Origin: Hymenochaete sp. R1
Taxonomy: Eukaryota; Basidiomycota; Agaricomycetes; Hymenochaetales; Hymenochaetaceae
Length of the DNA stretch: 64,000 bases
Assembly: GCA_019400425.1 (NCBI GenBank)
Contig: JAFREE010000072.1
Span: 1 to 64,000, forward strand
Direction of reading: 5' to 3'
The notes beneath the pieces were generated by a model. It saw only the letters and a list, made by a program, of their open reading frames with translations. It had not been told where the DNA came from and ran no database searches. The number at the start of each line of letters is the position of its first letter. Positions within the stretch are counted from its first letter, which is position 1. Position numbers and translations under genes: made by a program. Below are positions 43,178 through 54,724 of the stretch, in pieces.

Positions 43178-46100
43178 TGGATCCTGGGCCACACCATCCC
43201 GAGGCCGCAATCCAACCCATCGCTTTGATCTCGCCTAGCTCACCTGTATCCTCAGTATCTAATGACAGTGACTCCGACGCCGTCAACACCACCAATGCGA
43301 AGGTTTATTTTGGACAATTTCAGTCTCCTGAGAAGAAGATCGCGTCTCTAGTCAATTCCAGTCCCGACGTTGAATCCGAAGTCGACCGACAGCAGACTGA
43401 ATCTAGCATGCGTTCAAGAGCATCTCTTCGCTCTGCTCTATCGCCTTCCTCGCAGATTCCCGTAATCGACTCTGAAGATTTTGGGCGAACTGAGCCTGGC
43501 GAATCGGATGACAATCAACCTTTAACGCAGGAACCTCAGTCATGGATAGAAGCCCCTCTACCTGACTTTCTCCGTGAAGATGGTGTGTGCTCACGGCAAA
43601 CTTTCGTTCAAAAGCCTTAGCTGACTCATTTTAGAACCTTCCTCTGCAATTGCGAGCCGCATTATACGTGCACACGACAACCCTTCCCCACCTCCGAAAG
43701 CCATTCGCGCTTCGATCTCACCGCGACAGCGCGCTGGTGGTGTGCAACCACCCTCCACAAACTCTGGCTCAGGACATTCTCACAGTGTACCAAATGGACT
43801 ATCCTCACCAGTTTCTGTCAGCGTTGAAGACCTCCCAAGCTCCACGCCGCCACCATTCGATTTGTTCGATGACTCCGCCTCTCCCACCATAACCCTCAAA
43901 CATCAAACAACTACCTCCCCTGCAATTCTTCGCTCGCCGTCACAACCACACACAGAAGTAAGCGAGAACGAGACAGATTTGATCAATTTTGATCGATCCG
44001 TTTTCATGTCTTCACCTTCAAATACCGAATTTGTATCACCCGCTCCTCGACGTGCGAAGCCAGGACCACAGACAATCGATGATCTCCTCTTCTCCTCACC
44101 ATTAAATATGCAGGCTTCACAAGCGGGGCAGTCGGCACCAGTACCATTTTCTCAGAAGGACAACACTCAGGAACTTGTTTCGTTGCGCACGGAGTCGAAT
44201 TTGGTTGATTGTGTTGGACAGTCTCAGCGTTCTCCCCCCATTGTAGATGATGTCGTGACAATTCATACACCTGAAGCTTCGAGACAGGCTTCGTCAGACA
44301 ACTCCAGTTTGGCTGTCCCTGGCCCCAGCACTACTCCGAGGAGAAGCCCTCGACTGAGCGCACTTCCTCCGCCTCCGACATTTACTCCAGAAACGAACAA
44401 GCGACATGAAGTCTCTGTCCTAACGCCCAGAGGGACAAAAAGGCGTTTCAGCGAGTCAACTAGATTATCTCTGTCGCCGAGGAAAGCAGATTGGTCTGTT
44501 GACTTGGGCACTCTTGATAACAATTTAGATGAAGGAAGTGATAGGAAGGTCCGGAAACGGATAAGGAGAGGTGCTATTTCCAAGCTAGCAGAACTCGAAT
44601 CTACACATTCCTTATCCCCCGGCTCGTCACAAATCCTAAGACAGCTTGCCACATCTGAATCCGCTTCGCAGGATATAAAGTCCACCTCACAATCCACAGA
44701 CCGTCTACCAGATATGGCGGTCACAGTCGTGGAAGCTCCAAGCACTGCTGAGGGACCCGCTCGCGCTGAAGCGACTCCCGATGTCGTCATGGACGGCCCG
44801 GCACTTCCTTCGACACCGCAGCCAGAGGATAAAGTTAAGCCATCCCTCGTAGCAAGTAGCGTGCAGAGGCCACCTCCGGGTGTTTTCGCGCACCAGACTC
44901 AAACACCTGTCCGTGGTACATTGCGCACCAATACTCAGCCTTTGTTTTCTCCGGCGAAGTTACAGTCCAATCAAAGCTCCCTTAAAGACCCTGGTCGCAC
45001 CCCCGCACGTCGAGCCATAATAAAGGCCGGCGACTCGTCAACGAGTGTTGGCAATGGAAAGAATCAAACGGCTGGTTCCGTCGCACACCCCGTACCAGCG
45101 CGGATGCCTGTATTTTCGAAGCCCCCAGTGTCAGCGGCCGATCCTAATCGTAGCCCGGCTAAAAGAGTTGCAATACTAAAGCCGCCTATGAAATCCTCTG
45201 CAAAGACTCCAGCTTCCTCCAGCTCGAAAGAAGAGGTCCCGATAGGCCCAATCCGACCCTCTGACATCGAGGTAGGAGGGAAGAATTTGACCACCTCCCG
45301 TAGCGAAAACCTCACTAACCCACCGCAATCGCCTTTGAAATGTACGATATTGCCGAGCTCACGAGCTCGACAAATGGAACCAGCTTTGAAGCTTGCCAAG
45401 CCTACGAGCCGCATACCACGCTCGGGTGTCGCACCAAAAGCTGCGACCGCTTCACGGACGTCGAGGCTACCAATGCCTTCATCTAGCAAAAAGGATAGCA
45501 AAGGGACGTTGGTGGGCTCTGTACGTATCTTTACATATATTGATATCTTTGAATCATTTTAAACTGAGCTGTCTGTAATTTCAGGTTGTCCGCCCATCAA
45601 CTCAGTCCAAAATTACGACTGGTAGGTTAGTCCGTCCATCCAACGAATCTTCAAGTGGGTCAGAGGATTCGTCGATTGCGAAAGGTTTGGAAGGATCCTC
45701 CAACGTAATGCGTGGAAACGCTACGAAACCTCCGACCTTCGTCAATAGACAGAAAAAAGAGAAGGGGGCGGCACCTCGTCCTATGGTTCCTATGCGACGC
45801 GTGACACCGGGCATGTTTGGGGGCCCCATCAAATCCAGTGCGATAGAGTCGAGCAAAGTGTCTGAAACGGACGCACAAGCCCCGCCCAGTCCCCTCAAGC
45901 TGGACTTGCAACCAGCGAATGGCTTGATCAGGGCTCGTAAAGTTATTAAAGGAACGTTGGGCGATTATGAATTTAGGCATGCTTCGAGTATGAGCTTGCA
46001 AGCGATATGTGATGCAAAGGAAAAGGAAAAGTTGGAAGAAGAGCGAGCTCAGCAGAAAAGGGAACAGGAACGACTTGAGCAGGATCGCGTACGACAAGGA

Positions 46101-47142
46101 GGAATGCGATATGCTTCTCCGCCGAATGTTCGTGGTAATATCGTACAACTATCCGAGAAAGTTTCTTCACCTCCCGGCGGCCCTTCCTTAGAACTCTTCA
46201 CATTCGAATGCCCCACGCCTTCGTCGCAAACGGATCAACAGGAGACAAACACAGGCATCCCTTCTACATCGACACCCCTTTCTAGCGAACTCACCGATGC
46301 AAACTCTCGAGGTGCTGATCAAGGTACTCGTAGATCTGCACGTCCTAAGCGTCCAAAAGATACGACAAACATCTTTGGAACCTCAACATCCGCTCAACCG
46401 TCATCGCGAAGAAAGGTCAACGTTAACGGTACGCGATCCAAATCTCCCGCAACTTCGACGAATCTCGTTTTCACTACCAATGGTATCGCGCTCAAGAATC
46501 TCACCAATAATAATACAACACATAACCAACACTATCATTCTGAGATTGAAATGCGGATCATTCGGAAAGAGGGAAATAGACCAGAGTCGCCTACGATGAA
46601 GTTGCGAACGATTGCCGAAAAGCAGAAAGAAGAACAGGATAAGATGCGCAATGAAAGGGCAAAGCGGAGGCGTGGCGAAGACTCGATGGATTTGAGTATG
46701 GAATGCGACTTTCAGAGCGAATCAACGCCTTTGAAGCATCGGAGGGGTCCTGGGGAGGATGAGGACTACGAAAGTCCCGTGAGACCAGATAATGGGAAGA
46801 AGGGGGTCAAGTGGGATCGAGGGTTGGAGGTAGCGGTCTACCTAGATGAGATTGAACTGAAGTCCGGGAGGCGGAGAAACGCTTCAACGCCCTCCAAAGG
46901 TTGTCTGAATACTGTTCGTGTTTCACTTTCATAAGGGTATCTGGTACGAGCTGATAGATGACTCTCAGAAAATGACTTTGGATGACCTTGGGAATGTCCC
47001 CAATGCCTCTGTGCCATTCGAATTCACGCCGGAGAAAGTGATTGTCACGAAATATGTTTACGATGATGACGAAGAAGCTCTTGAACTGGAGCCGCCGCCT
47101 CCGCCACCACCGAGGGCGACAAGGGCACGTAAGAGCCGATGA
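43178..47142 (+). CDS. Large disordered Ser/Pro-rich protein of unknown function
   Basis: Four exons begin at 43178 (MDPGPHHPEAAIQPIALISP); introns are near 43583, 45522 and 46900-46957. The protein is over 1,200 residues and nearly all low complexity, with dozens of S/T-P sites (SPSSPVSSVS, TTPRRSPRLSALPPPP, RTPARRAIIKAG, SPAKRVAILKPP). A Lys/Glu/Arg coiled coil occurs at KEKEKLEEERAQQKREQERL, and a second charged region at LRTIAEKQKEEQDKMRNERA. The tail has KKGVKWDRGLEVAVYLDEIE, then MTLDDLGNVPNASVPFEFTP and a poly-Pro run before RKSR and the stop. Basic clusters (RRSARPKRPK) suggest a nuclear protein. Proline-directed kinase sites and basic SPxK motifs would suit a chromosome or spindle factor, but I recognise no named family. 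Confidence 0.75.
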
Positions 47143-47396
47143 CGGTCTGCTCCTTCTATGTCTTGCAATAACCTTGGCGCTGTATATGAGGGCCTTTTTT
47201 TTCTTTTTGTATGCCACTTTCATTGTGTATTTCACGCTTTCTTGTTTTCTATTTCACGCTCTTCAACACATTCTTGCTCGCATTTAGTCCACACTTCCTA
47301 TTCAAAAGGAAACGCTAGACGTATGCCTTACTTCTCATCACCCATGATCATATGTGCCTGGATATTTACACTGTAATACAAACACATTCATATAAC

Positions 47397-48422
47397 TCAT
47401 TTCTGCCTATAGTTCAAAGTCGCCGAAGCCTGGTTCACGGGCAATACATAAACTTCGGCCAGGTTAACGTGAGGCGGGCGCGATGCAGCCCAAACAATCT
47501 CCTCAGCGATATCTTCCGCTACGAGAGGTTGGAGGCCCTCATATACTTTGTCTGCCGCACCCTTGTCACCTCGGAAGCGGATGACGGAAAATTCGGTTTC
47601 GACCATACCCGGCTGGATTTCTGTTACACGAATAGGGCTATCGACGACCTCGCGCATGAAGGCGCCAGTGAATGCTCGCACTGCATGTTTGGTTGCTGTT
47701 TCAAAATATCGATGTTAGATGGCACAAAAAGAAATATTGAATTTATCCCACGCACCACAGTAGATGCTGCCTCCCGGATATGGCTCGCGTCCTGCCACGG
47801 ACCCGATGTTAATAACATGTCCGGTGTTGCGCTCCTTGAAGTCTGAACCCTTAAACGTCTAATACTGATGTAGCCTACGAGGAGTGATAACATACGTTTG
47901 ACAAGGAGCTGGGTCATAGCGATCAGTCCGAAAACATTGGTCTGGAACATCGCTTCGACATCGTCCGGATTGATATTCCCCACTCTCTCTACACCAAGAA
48001 CAAATCCCGCATTGTTCACTGAATAGGGCATCGAGTTGTATCAGTAGCCCATCAAGCTGAGCGCGTATATGTTTAGCTCACCCAGCACGTCAACAGCCTT
48101 CAAGTCTGATGGAATCTTGTCCCATAACGAGTTCACTTGAGCCCTATCAGAAACATCTAGTTGCACGCTCGCGACCTTTCCACTCCCCGGCGTAGCCTTC
48201 ACGATATCGACGATCCTCTGCAACGCGTCCGCACGTCGAGCGAGAAGAATCAGATTAGATCCAGCTTTGGCAAAGAGGAGCGCCGATGCCTAGTAGTGAA
48301 TGAGTCAGGCCGCTACTCATATGGAAGTTCTAGGCTTGGCTACGCACGGCTCCTATTCCGCCACTCGCTCCTGTAATGAGGACGGTCTTTCCGAGAAGGC
48401 GCGAGGTATTGAAGACAGACAT
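47397..48422 (-). CDS. Short-chain dehydrogenase/reductase (YMR226C/YdfG-like)
   Basis: The start at 48422 reads MSVFNTSRLLGKTVLITGAS and continues GGIGA, the TGxxxGIG cofactor loop of classical SDRs. Exon 2 contains ALLFAKAGSNLILLARRADA, preferring NADP(H) by the Arg pair after the second strand, and LDVSDRAQVNSLWDKIP. NNAG occurs in LVNNAGFVLGVERVGNINPD. The catalytic YxxxK is in GGSIYCATKHAVRAFTGAF, preceded by a Ser in INIGSVAGREPYPGG. The end is RPPHVNLAEVYVLPVNQASA, with the stop at 47397. This matches the fungal 3-hydroxy acid dehydrogenase group related to yeast YMR226C, which reduces or oxidises L-allo-threonine-like substrates. The substrate cannot be read from sequence. A hAT element begins 376 bp upstream of its start. 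Confidence 0.88.
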
Positions 48423-48790
48423 GACTGTTTGGTGAAGAAAACGAGGTATATCGAGAGAAAGGCGGAATCGGCGATGTGTGAAGTTAAGCCAGGTCAAGAA
48501 AGGACGCTGCGGCCCGGGTTCAGGCTGTATATATGCGCCTGGGTTGGTCGATCCCGGCCGGTCACTCACTTCTCATCCGAAGAGTCGAAAGGTCGATATG
48601 GCGTAAAATTACGCGTGCAGGTACGAGTCGCAAAATCGAATTAGTCCATGTAGCACTATGAGTATCTTGGTGTATTTTCTAGCGAGACCGTTGACGTCTG
48701 AGACGACGAGAAACGTACAAATCAACCTGCCTTCGGCCTGAAGCGCCTCTTTGTTCGCGACGTATTTTCCCACGCGCGGGATCATTCAAA
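48423..48790. other. SDR promoter region left of the hAT element
   Basis: This is non-coding sequence between the SDR start and the hAT target duplication. A small plus-strand frame overlapping the SDR 5' end is a shadow. Nothing else is recognised. Confidence 0.5.
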
Positions 48791-48798
48791 GTTAAATT
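48791..48798. repeat. Left 8-bp target-site duplication (GTTAAATT)
   Basis: GTTAAATT stands directly before the element's first base. The identical 8-mer follows its last base at 54896-54903. Eight-base duplications are diagnostic of hAT insertion. Confidence 0.9.
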
Positions 48799-48826
48799 TA
48801 GACATAAGCGCGGTGCGGAAACCGTA

Positions 48827-48914
48827 CCGCCGGTTTTAGAAACCGCGCGGACTCCAAACCGACGGTCTTACACACCGCCGGTTTATGTAACCGCGCGGTT
48901 TCTAAAACCGGCGG
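48827..48914. repeat. Subterminal 24-bp perfect inverted repeat in the hAT left end
   Basis: Positions 48827-48850 and 48891-48914 are exact reverse complements around a 40-nt spacer that itself carries ACCGCCGG and ACCGACGG words. CCGCGCGG recurs in both arms. Similar GC-rich palindromes occupy the right end at 54725-54895. These are candidate transposase-binding repeats. Confidence 0.85.
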
Positions 48915-49390
48915 AAATTGTCACTCGCGGTTACAAAACCGCGAGTTCCGCAAAAAATTTCAAATTACTAGACTACTTAAATAGAAAATTTATTGAAGAA
49001 AAAATAATGAATAAAAGTCCGAATACGGAACTTTTATGAGGGCTGTACATGAGTGACTTCATCGTCACTCATTGCTGGCGACGACAACGTCTTTGCAGCC
49101 GTCGTCCACATCCTAGCCTCCTTCAACGACACGTTCACGCTATGTTCGGCACTATCACCGCGATCTTTAGCGCTATCCACATCACCGTAAGGTTCTGTGT
49201 TCGCGGCACCATCCGGGGACTCGCTGTCGTCGCTGGAGAATGCGGCGAGGCAATCCTCCGTCGCCTCCGCGAAATCGAGGAGCGGGAGCGGGCGGGGTAC
49301 ATCCTCCCGGTAAGTACGTTCCAACTTTTTTTTTCTAGCGCATTACTGACCGCGAACAGCTGTGAGCGCGCAGCAATGCACTAGAAAAAA

Positions 49391-49522
49391 ACCCAGCGCG
49401 ATGCCTCTTGCCTCTCCGCTACCTCTTCTTGCGCGATGCCGAACAATCGGTCCTCGCGCCTGTCACACAAACAACCCAGCGCGACGCCTCTAGCCTCTCC
49501 GCTACCTCTTCTTGCACGATGC
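49391..49522. repeat. Two 49-bp direct repeats within the hAT element
   Basis: ACCCAGCGCGATGCCTCTTG...GCGATGC at 49391-49439 is repeated at 49474-49522 with 3 differences out of 49. The period is 83 bp. The intervening 34 bp are unique. They lie between the left subterminal repeats and the EXO84 cargo. Confidence 0.85.
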
Positions 49523-49684
49523 TATCCCGGCTTCAAAAACGACGCGACGGCGTCGTTATTATTAATTGCAGCCGAAATACGGCTTTAATTAATTAATTTT
49601 TTTTTTGTTTCAAAAGTTCCTGTCGTCCGTGTTTCCTGTTTCTGCCATGCACCATTAAATATAAAACCAAAGAACACAGCTCAC

Positions 49685-50198
49685 CTGCAGTATTCTTGGT
49701 GTCCAGATCGAGTATGTCGTTCAAAGGCCAGCACTTGTCAGCGACCAGGTTCGGTCGATCAGTCGTCCAGCGCGCCCTCTTTCGAGCAACGAGAACCGAT
49801 TCATCCAGCAAAACGAACTCGACAGACTGCTCGGCTTTATACGTTGTCGCGTTCAGGCTGTAAATACCTTCTATTTGAGTGACGATGTGTCTGCCTGGAG
49901 TGCCCGGCACAAATTTGGAAGAACCCTCGATCTGGGAATGTAAAGTCTGCATCTGACCAGCGTAGAGTACCCGGAGGACAGACGTTCATTGGGTTCGTCT
50001 TCGGTCTGAAGGAAAGCGTTTAATTGATATTCTTGGAATGAGAATCAGCCACTTACCGGCATGAGCAATAGTATCGTCAATATGTAGGAGCGAAGGCATG
50101 TTCTTCCACTCCGACAAACGTTCTTTCACCTCTAACACATCGTTTTCCAATGATCCGACCTCCTTGGAAATGTTCATGAATTCCACATAGCTGGACCC
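49685..50198 (-). pseudogene. Captured EXO84 (exocyst) fragment carried by the hAT element
   Basis: Two exons of an EXO84 homologue are recognisable. The first (50198-50057) reads GSSYVEFMNISKEVGSLEND, then LSEWKNMPSLLHIDDTIAH. A 45-nt intron with GTAAGT and CAG borders follows. The second (50011-49685) reads ADRRRTQ, then a stop (TGA, 49986-49988), then VLRVLYAGQMQTLHSQIEGS, SKFVPGTPGRHIV, GIYSLNATTYKAEQSV, LLDESVLVARKRA and DKCWPLNDILDLDTKNT. Exo84 is a subunit of the exocyst that tethers secretory vesicles; these residues correspond to its N-terminal helical part and PH-like domain. The retained intron and splice sites show capture of genomic DNA, not cDNA. The stop codon and missing codons beside it show it cannot encode the full domain. 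Confidence 0.82.
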
Positions 50199-50203
50199 CT
50201 GCA

Positions 50204-50425
50204 ATGATAACCCACATCGGCTTCATCCGTTACGTCAACAACCACGAATGGTTGCGCGCGTTTGCCGTTCTCCTAATAGCCCTTGCCATCACTTTCGGCG
50301 TCGTCGTCTTCTCCTCTAGTCAGTACACAGCCGCTATCATAGAATGGACCATTTCCTTCCTTTTGATTTTCTACTTGCGTTCGATTTGCTTTGATTTGTA
50401 TGGACGCGCCGAGAGGCTGGAGTGA
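50204..50425 (+). CDS. Small membrane-protein-like ORF within the hAT element
   Basis: The frame encodes 73 residues from an ATG at 50204, starting MITHIGFIRYVNNHEWLRAF. Two hydrophobic stretches follow: AVLLIALAITFGVVVFSS and AIIEWTISFLLIFYLRSI. The tail is CFDLYGRAERLE. Hydrophobicity and codon use look coding, and the frame begins just where the EXO84 homology ends on the opposite strand. It may be part of another captured host gene or a transposon accessory frame. I do not recognise the family, and no splice signals clearly extend it. Confidence 0.35.
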   Translation: MITHIGFIRYVNNHEWLRAFAVLLIALAITFGVVVFSSSQYTAAIIEWTISFLLIFYLRSICFDLYGRAERLE

Positions 50426-50690
50426 CTCGAATGGGAGGTTGTCGGTTGAGCAGGCGTACCGCCATGGAGCGTCGGGGAGTGCCGTACGGCCTCAAGAGGT
50501 GGTATGAATATGACCGTTATGATTGAAGTGCAGAAGGACCTAGACTAGCTTACGGCGTATTAAGCTAATTGCGTGCATTAAAAATGTGTATGTACCATCT
50601 GGGAATATATGATTAGCAAGTTCGTGGCTCGGGCAAACAGAAACTACGCACATGTACTGTATGAATTAAGGCGGTATTTTATGAAACGTA

Positions 50691-53600
50691 TTACTCAATC
50701 CCATGCAAGTGTGCGTCTTTCTCTGCCGCAGCATCTTCCAATCGAAGCCAGTGTTTTGATATCATAAGATCACGAATGGTATCAGCTCCCAGAGCTGCGC
50801 GTTTGAGTGCAACTGTGTTTCGTCCACTTGAAAACACCCGCTCGACAGTGACAGAGCTGCCTGGGATGCAATGTATATCGCGTGCCAGTCGAGCGACACG
50901 AGGGAATAGATTTTCATTCATTTTCCACCAATCGAGTGGGTTCTCCACGTCTTTGAACTTCGCTCGGGACTTCTCCATGAATCTGTCTAACTCGGTAGAT
51001 GCATCCATTTCGCCAAACGTGTCATTGTCAAAAACATCATCCATGTCGTCAGCGTCGTCCAAACATTCTGGATGCGGCGGATCCAAGCTACTCTGGCCAT
51101 TGTTTGTATATCGTTCAGAGAACCAGTCGGAAAGACTCTGTTTCCCTTCCATAAGGCATTGCTGTAGTCGACTGTTATTCGTTGCATGTTTCATCAAGCC
51201 GGGGAGCGCAATGCGAGGATCCAAAACTAACGCCTTTATCAGCGACAGTAACGAATCCAATACCAAACAAAACCTACGTGCTGCCCATATGTAATATTTG
51301 CATACGAGACACTGATCAAAATAGGCATCAAGTTTGTTATACGCAGCTTCGATCCCAAGTTTAAGGGACTCATTGCGAATGGATGACCTATTCTCTAGTT
51401 CGGTTCGTAGTACCCCTAATGTCTTTAGAAAGTGACCATACGCGGTCGACAATGTGGGAGTCCTGCTCTTGCTCATTGCATGCGTGGCCGTTCTAAAAGT
51501 ACGCAACAAGTCTACGAGCTTCGATATCACTCTCCATTGTTCGCCGGTTGGAAAGTATTCCCCAAGACCCTCTTGAACGCAGAACTTCTCGATTGAGTTG
51601 CGGAATCGAGTCATATAGGCTGTCGCCAACGTCAACTTTACGCACTCGTGGTCTCTGTAGATAATATGCGCGGACGTACCAAGCGTATCATGCGTCGACG
51701 ACCACCGAGTGCGAATTGGTCGCGGAGGCAGAGGTGGTGTTTTGCTGGAATACATCGAGACGTCGGTTCGTATGACATTTTTGAGCTTTCGACGCAACTC
51801 AGAAGAATGGGCGACATAAAAAGCGAAGTCCCGAATCTTGCGTACCCCCTCCCACACATGCCCTCCATAAGTGTCCTCGACAGAGGCAATGACGTCCCGT
51901 TCTTCAGACACAAGAGAACTTCCCGCAACTATCTCTTCCTGATACGTGTCCTGTTCTGGTTCTACATATGCTGCAATTGGTTTCAACAGCTTGGTGCATA
52001 TCAGTATAAATGCACCCTAGCAGAGCAAAAAAGTGCGTACGTCTTGTACGGCCAAATGCAGAATATGCGCCATGCACCGGACTCGAGTGTTTTCGACGGG
52101 AAATTCTTTCTGTTCCTGTAAAAACTTGTCTCGCAAGTCTCGCATCATTTTATTATTGTTCGATGCATTGTCTGATGTAATAGCTAGAATCTGCAAGGGC
52201 AACCAATGACCCCGCTGATAGTCGTGGAAAGCAAGAATGTCGTACCTTGTCTTTAAGGTGAAATCTCTGCATTATGTTCCAGATGATTTCCGCCAAATTA
52301 AATCCCGTGTGGTTGCCTTTCACCTCCTCGAACTCTAATAATAGGTTTTCTGGCCAAGCGACATAAGGGTTAGCCTACAGTGGCGAAGATGTCCGTTTGC
52401 GACTAACCAAGTTCAAAGCTGGCAGTAGTGTAATGAAACACTACTGCTATATACGAAATTACATTCGGGGAAGTCCAAATATCGAGAGACAATGATCCGT
52501 GTTCCGTATTCTGAATGTTCCGTGGCATCTAGTTAGGATATTCAAAGCCAAGCGGTGTTACATGAAACTCACAGTGAGAAGATTCTGTATCCTGGAATGT
52601 ACATTTTCCCGCATTACAGCGACCCGAGCGCTCAAAGTGTATGATGATGGGATAGGTAAATCATGTACTTGTGCCAAGTAACGGACGAGATGTCTAAATC
52701 GAGGCGCGTCGGCTAGAGCAAATGGCAGGTCGGCCGACACAAACAAGTGAAGTAGCTCTCGTTCGAAGGTAGAGCTATTCAATGGTTCCTGTTCACGCCT
52801 CAAGCAAAGTGACGAGAAAACGGAGTGAGTGAATCATGGAACGTACCATATGAGTCGTCTGAGTCTCTCTTGGGACTACTTTACCCCCCTTCCGCACAAG
52901 AAGCGTGGTTGTTATTAGTGGATCAACCGTTTCCATCGTGCAAGCTACCTGCAACGTCAACATCCGTAGGAGATAGCGATAGGAAAAGGAGCAAAACTCA
53001 CGTTGCCGACCACTTGCGATATCGTACTCTGCTCTCAAAGGGAAGCGCGTAGATCTTACTACGTTGAGATGGTTGTACAATTTTGATACGGCATCTCCAA
53101 GCCCTCCGTGGACATTTTCTATGTGATGTATCATAGCTGCGGAACGGACTCAGTTGAACGCACGACTACAGATTTTAAAAAAAAACAGCACCGTTCTGGC
53201 CTTTGTAACTCTTTTTAGTATATACTTCCGTCTTGCAATGCACACATTGCATGCCAGCTTCAGCGTCGTCGGGAAGGAGTTGAGTATACCATGCCCGAAT
53301 GAAAAATAATATTGCAGGCGAGTAATGCTGTAATGATGTTAGCATGGAAATGGGACAGATTATGGGACGTACCCGTTTCCAATCCTGTGGTAAGAGTTTC
53401 GTAACTAGTTCCACCTCTGGTTGGTATTCGTCGGGGTGGATCGCGCCCACTTCCTGCGCACGCCGATGGTTCTCTGGAGGATTGAACTGGACCTCTTCTT
53501 CACCGCCCTCGTTATTTGCTGTCATGCGACCATCTCCATTTCTATGCGCATCTCCACTGTCGTCTCCATTGCTGGGGTCGTCTTGACTATCGTGTCCCCT

Positions 53601-54386
53601 GGTTTCCGGCATCGCGTCTACTCTCCCACCCCTTTGACCCCGTCCCCTGCCACGTCCCTGTATTCGCTGTTGAGCACGCCCGCGGACACCCACTCTCACC
53701 GTTCCAGAGCCGCTCCCCCCTCCTCTCGCATTCACAATAGACGAACGCCCAACCCTTCCCCGCCCTCGTCTTGTCCTTCCTCCACGGCTTCCTCTTCCGC
53801 CGTCTTGGTTCTGTGGTTGTTCATCTTCCTCGTCTACAGTTTCTCTGGATCGCTTGCGTCCGGTCAGAGAGCTAGCACCATCGCAGGAAGCCCAATTCTA
53901 AGACAGAACGAAAAATGAAAATCCAGACTTCATAATATATCGTAGTGCACTTACCTCTGAATTGGATTGCTCCTGACTGAAGGCGTCACATCCGCTCGAT
54001 GCTGCATGCTCTCGTTCCAGGTTGTCTGAGAGACGCCCGCTGTCGACTGTAGAACGAGCTGGAGGCGAACGACAATGAGAAGCTGTGAAACTTGTTCCCG
54101 GTCCAAGTTCGACTTGACTATCCATTGGTGAATCTGGCAACGACGTACGAGACGGTACCGTTGCAGAACTTGTTCCCATCCCAGATGCAGCCATTGAGCA
54201 AGATGACCCATTTTCGACTAAATGAGGTGTGCTGGAGACTGGGTTTTTGTATACGATTTCTAGACCAGTATTGCTGGCTGGGACGCCAGCATCAGTGTCT
54301 TGCTGTTCACGAGCTTTGTAAGACGACGTCCGATGTCTGTCCCCTCGTCGAAGAGCTGCGACCTGGGGATTCGTTTGTGAGTTCAT
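50691..54386 (-). CDS. hAT transposase with BED zinc finger
   Basis: The gene is spliced from several exons. The start at about 54386 (MNSQTNPQVAALRRGDRHRT) opens a long disordered Arg/Gly-rich region (RGRGRGQRGGRVDAMPETRG). A BED-type finger follows: MQCVHCKTEVYTKKSYKGQN ending in HHIENVHG (C-x2-C, H-x5-H spacing). The RNase H-like core shows SLSLDIWTSPNVISYIAV (first Asp), ILAITSDNASNNNKMMRDLR (second Asp) and RCMAHILHLAVQD. RTRWSSTHDTL precedes the helical insertion. The C-terminus has NPLDWWKMNENLFPRVARLA, then SVTVERVFSSGRNTVALKRA, holding the catalytic Glu region and dimerisation helices. The stop is at 50691. I found no frameshift or internal stop in the main exons, so the enzyme may be active. 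Exon edges between 52.0 and 53.2 kb are approximate. Confidence 0.85.
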
Positions 54387-54724
54387 GCCAATAATCGAGA
54401 ATGGGAATTGTCTCTGTACATGTTGTTTTGTCTACGGATGTCCTTTATAAGAGGATATGTACGCCCGCATTGCCTTTACTCCATCGTCACAATTTGAGGT
54501 CGAAAATGCGTAGTCTGGGCCGACAAGCGTTAGCGTTTGAAGCGTAGGTGCAGTGAGCGGTCGGCCTGCACTACGTGGGCTCGGTTCATGGCGTGCGTGT
54601 TGGTAGGCGAGCGGGGAGGAGGACGAGGGTCGATGATGAACAGAGAGTACAGTAGGTACGAGTGAGAGAAATGAAATGCAGAGACACCCCGCTCCGTCGC
54701 TTACGCTTAGTCACCACGTCGATC

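Noticed and set aside
43320..45501. Minus-strand frames of up to 175 codons
   Set aside because: They mirror the Ser/Pro-rich plus-strand gene and arise from its biased composition.
49034..49384. Overlapping plus and minus frames near the hAT left end
   Set aside because: Both look protein-like in parts, but neither has a recognised motif or clean splice sites; I could not tell which, if either, is real.
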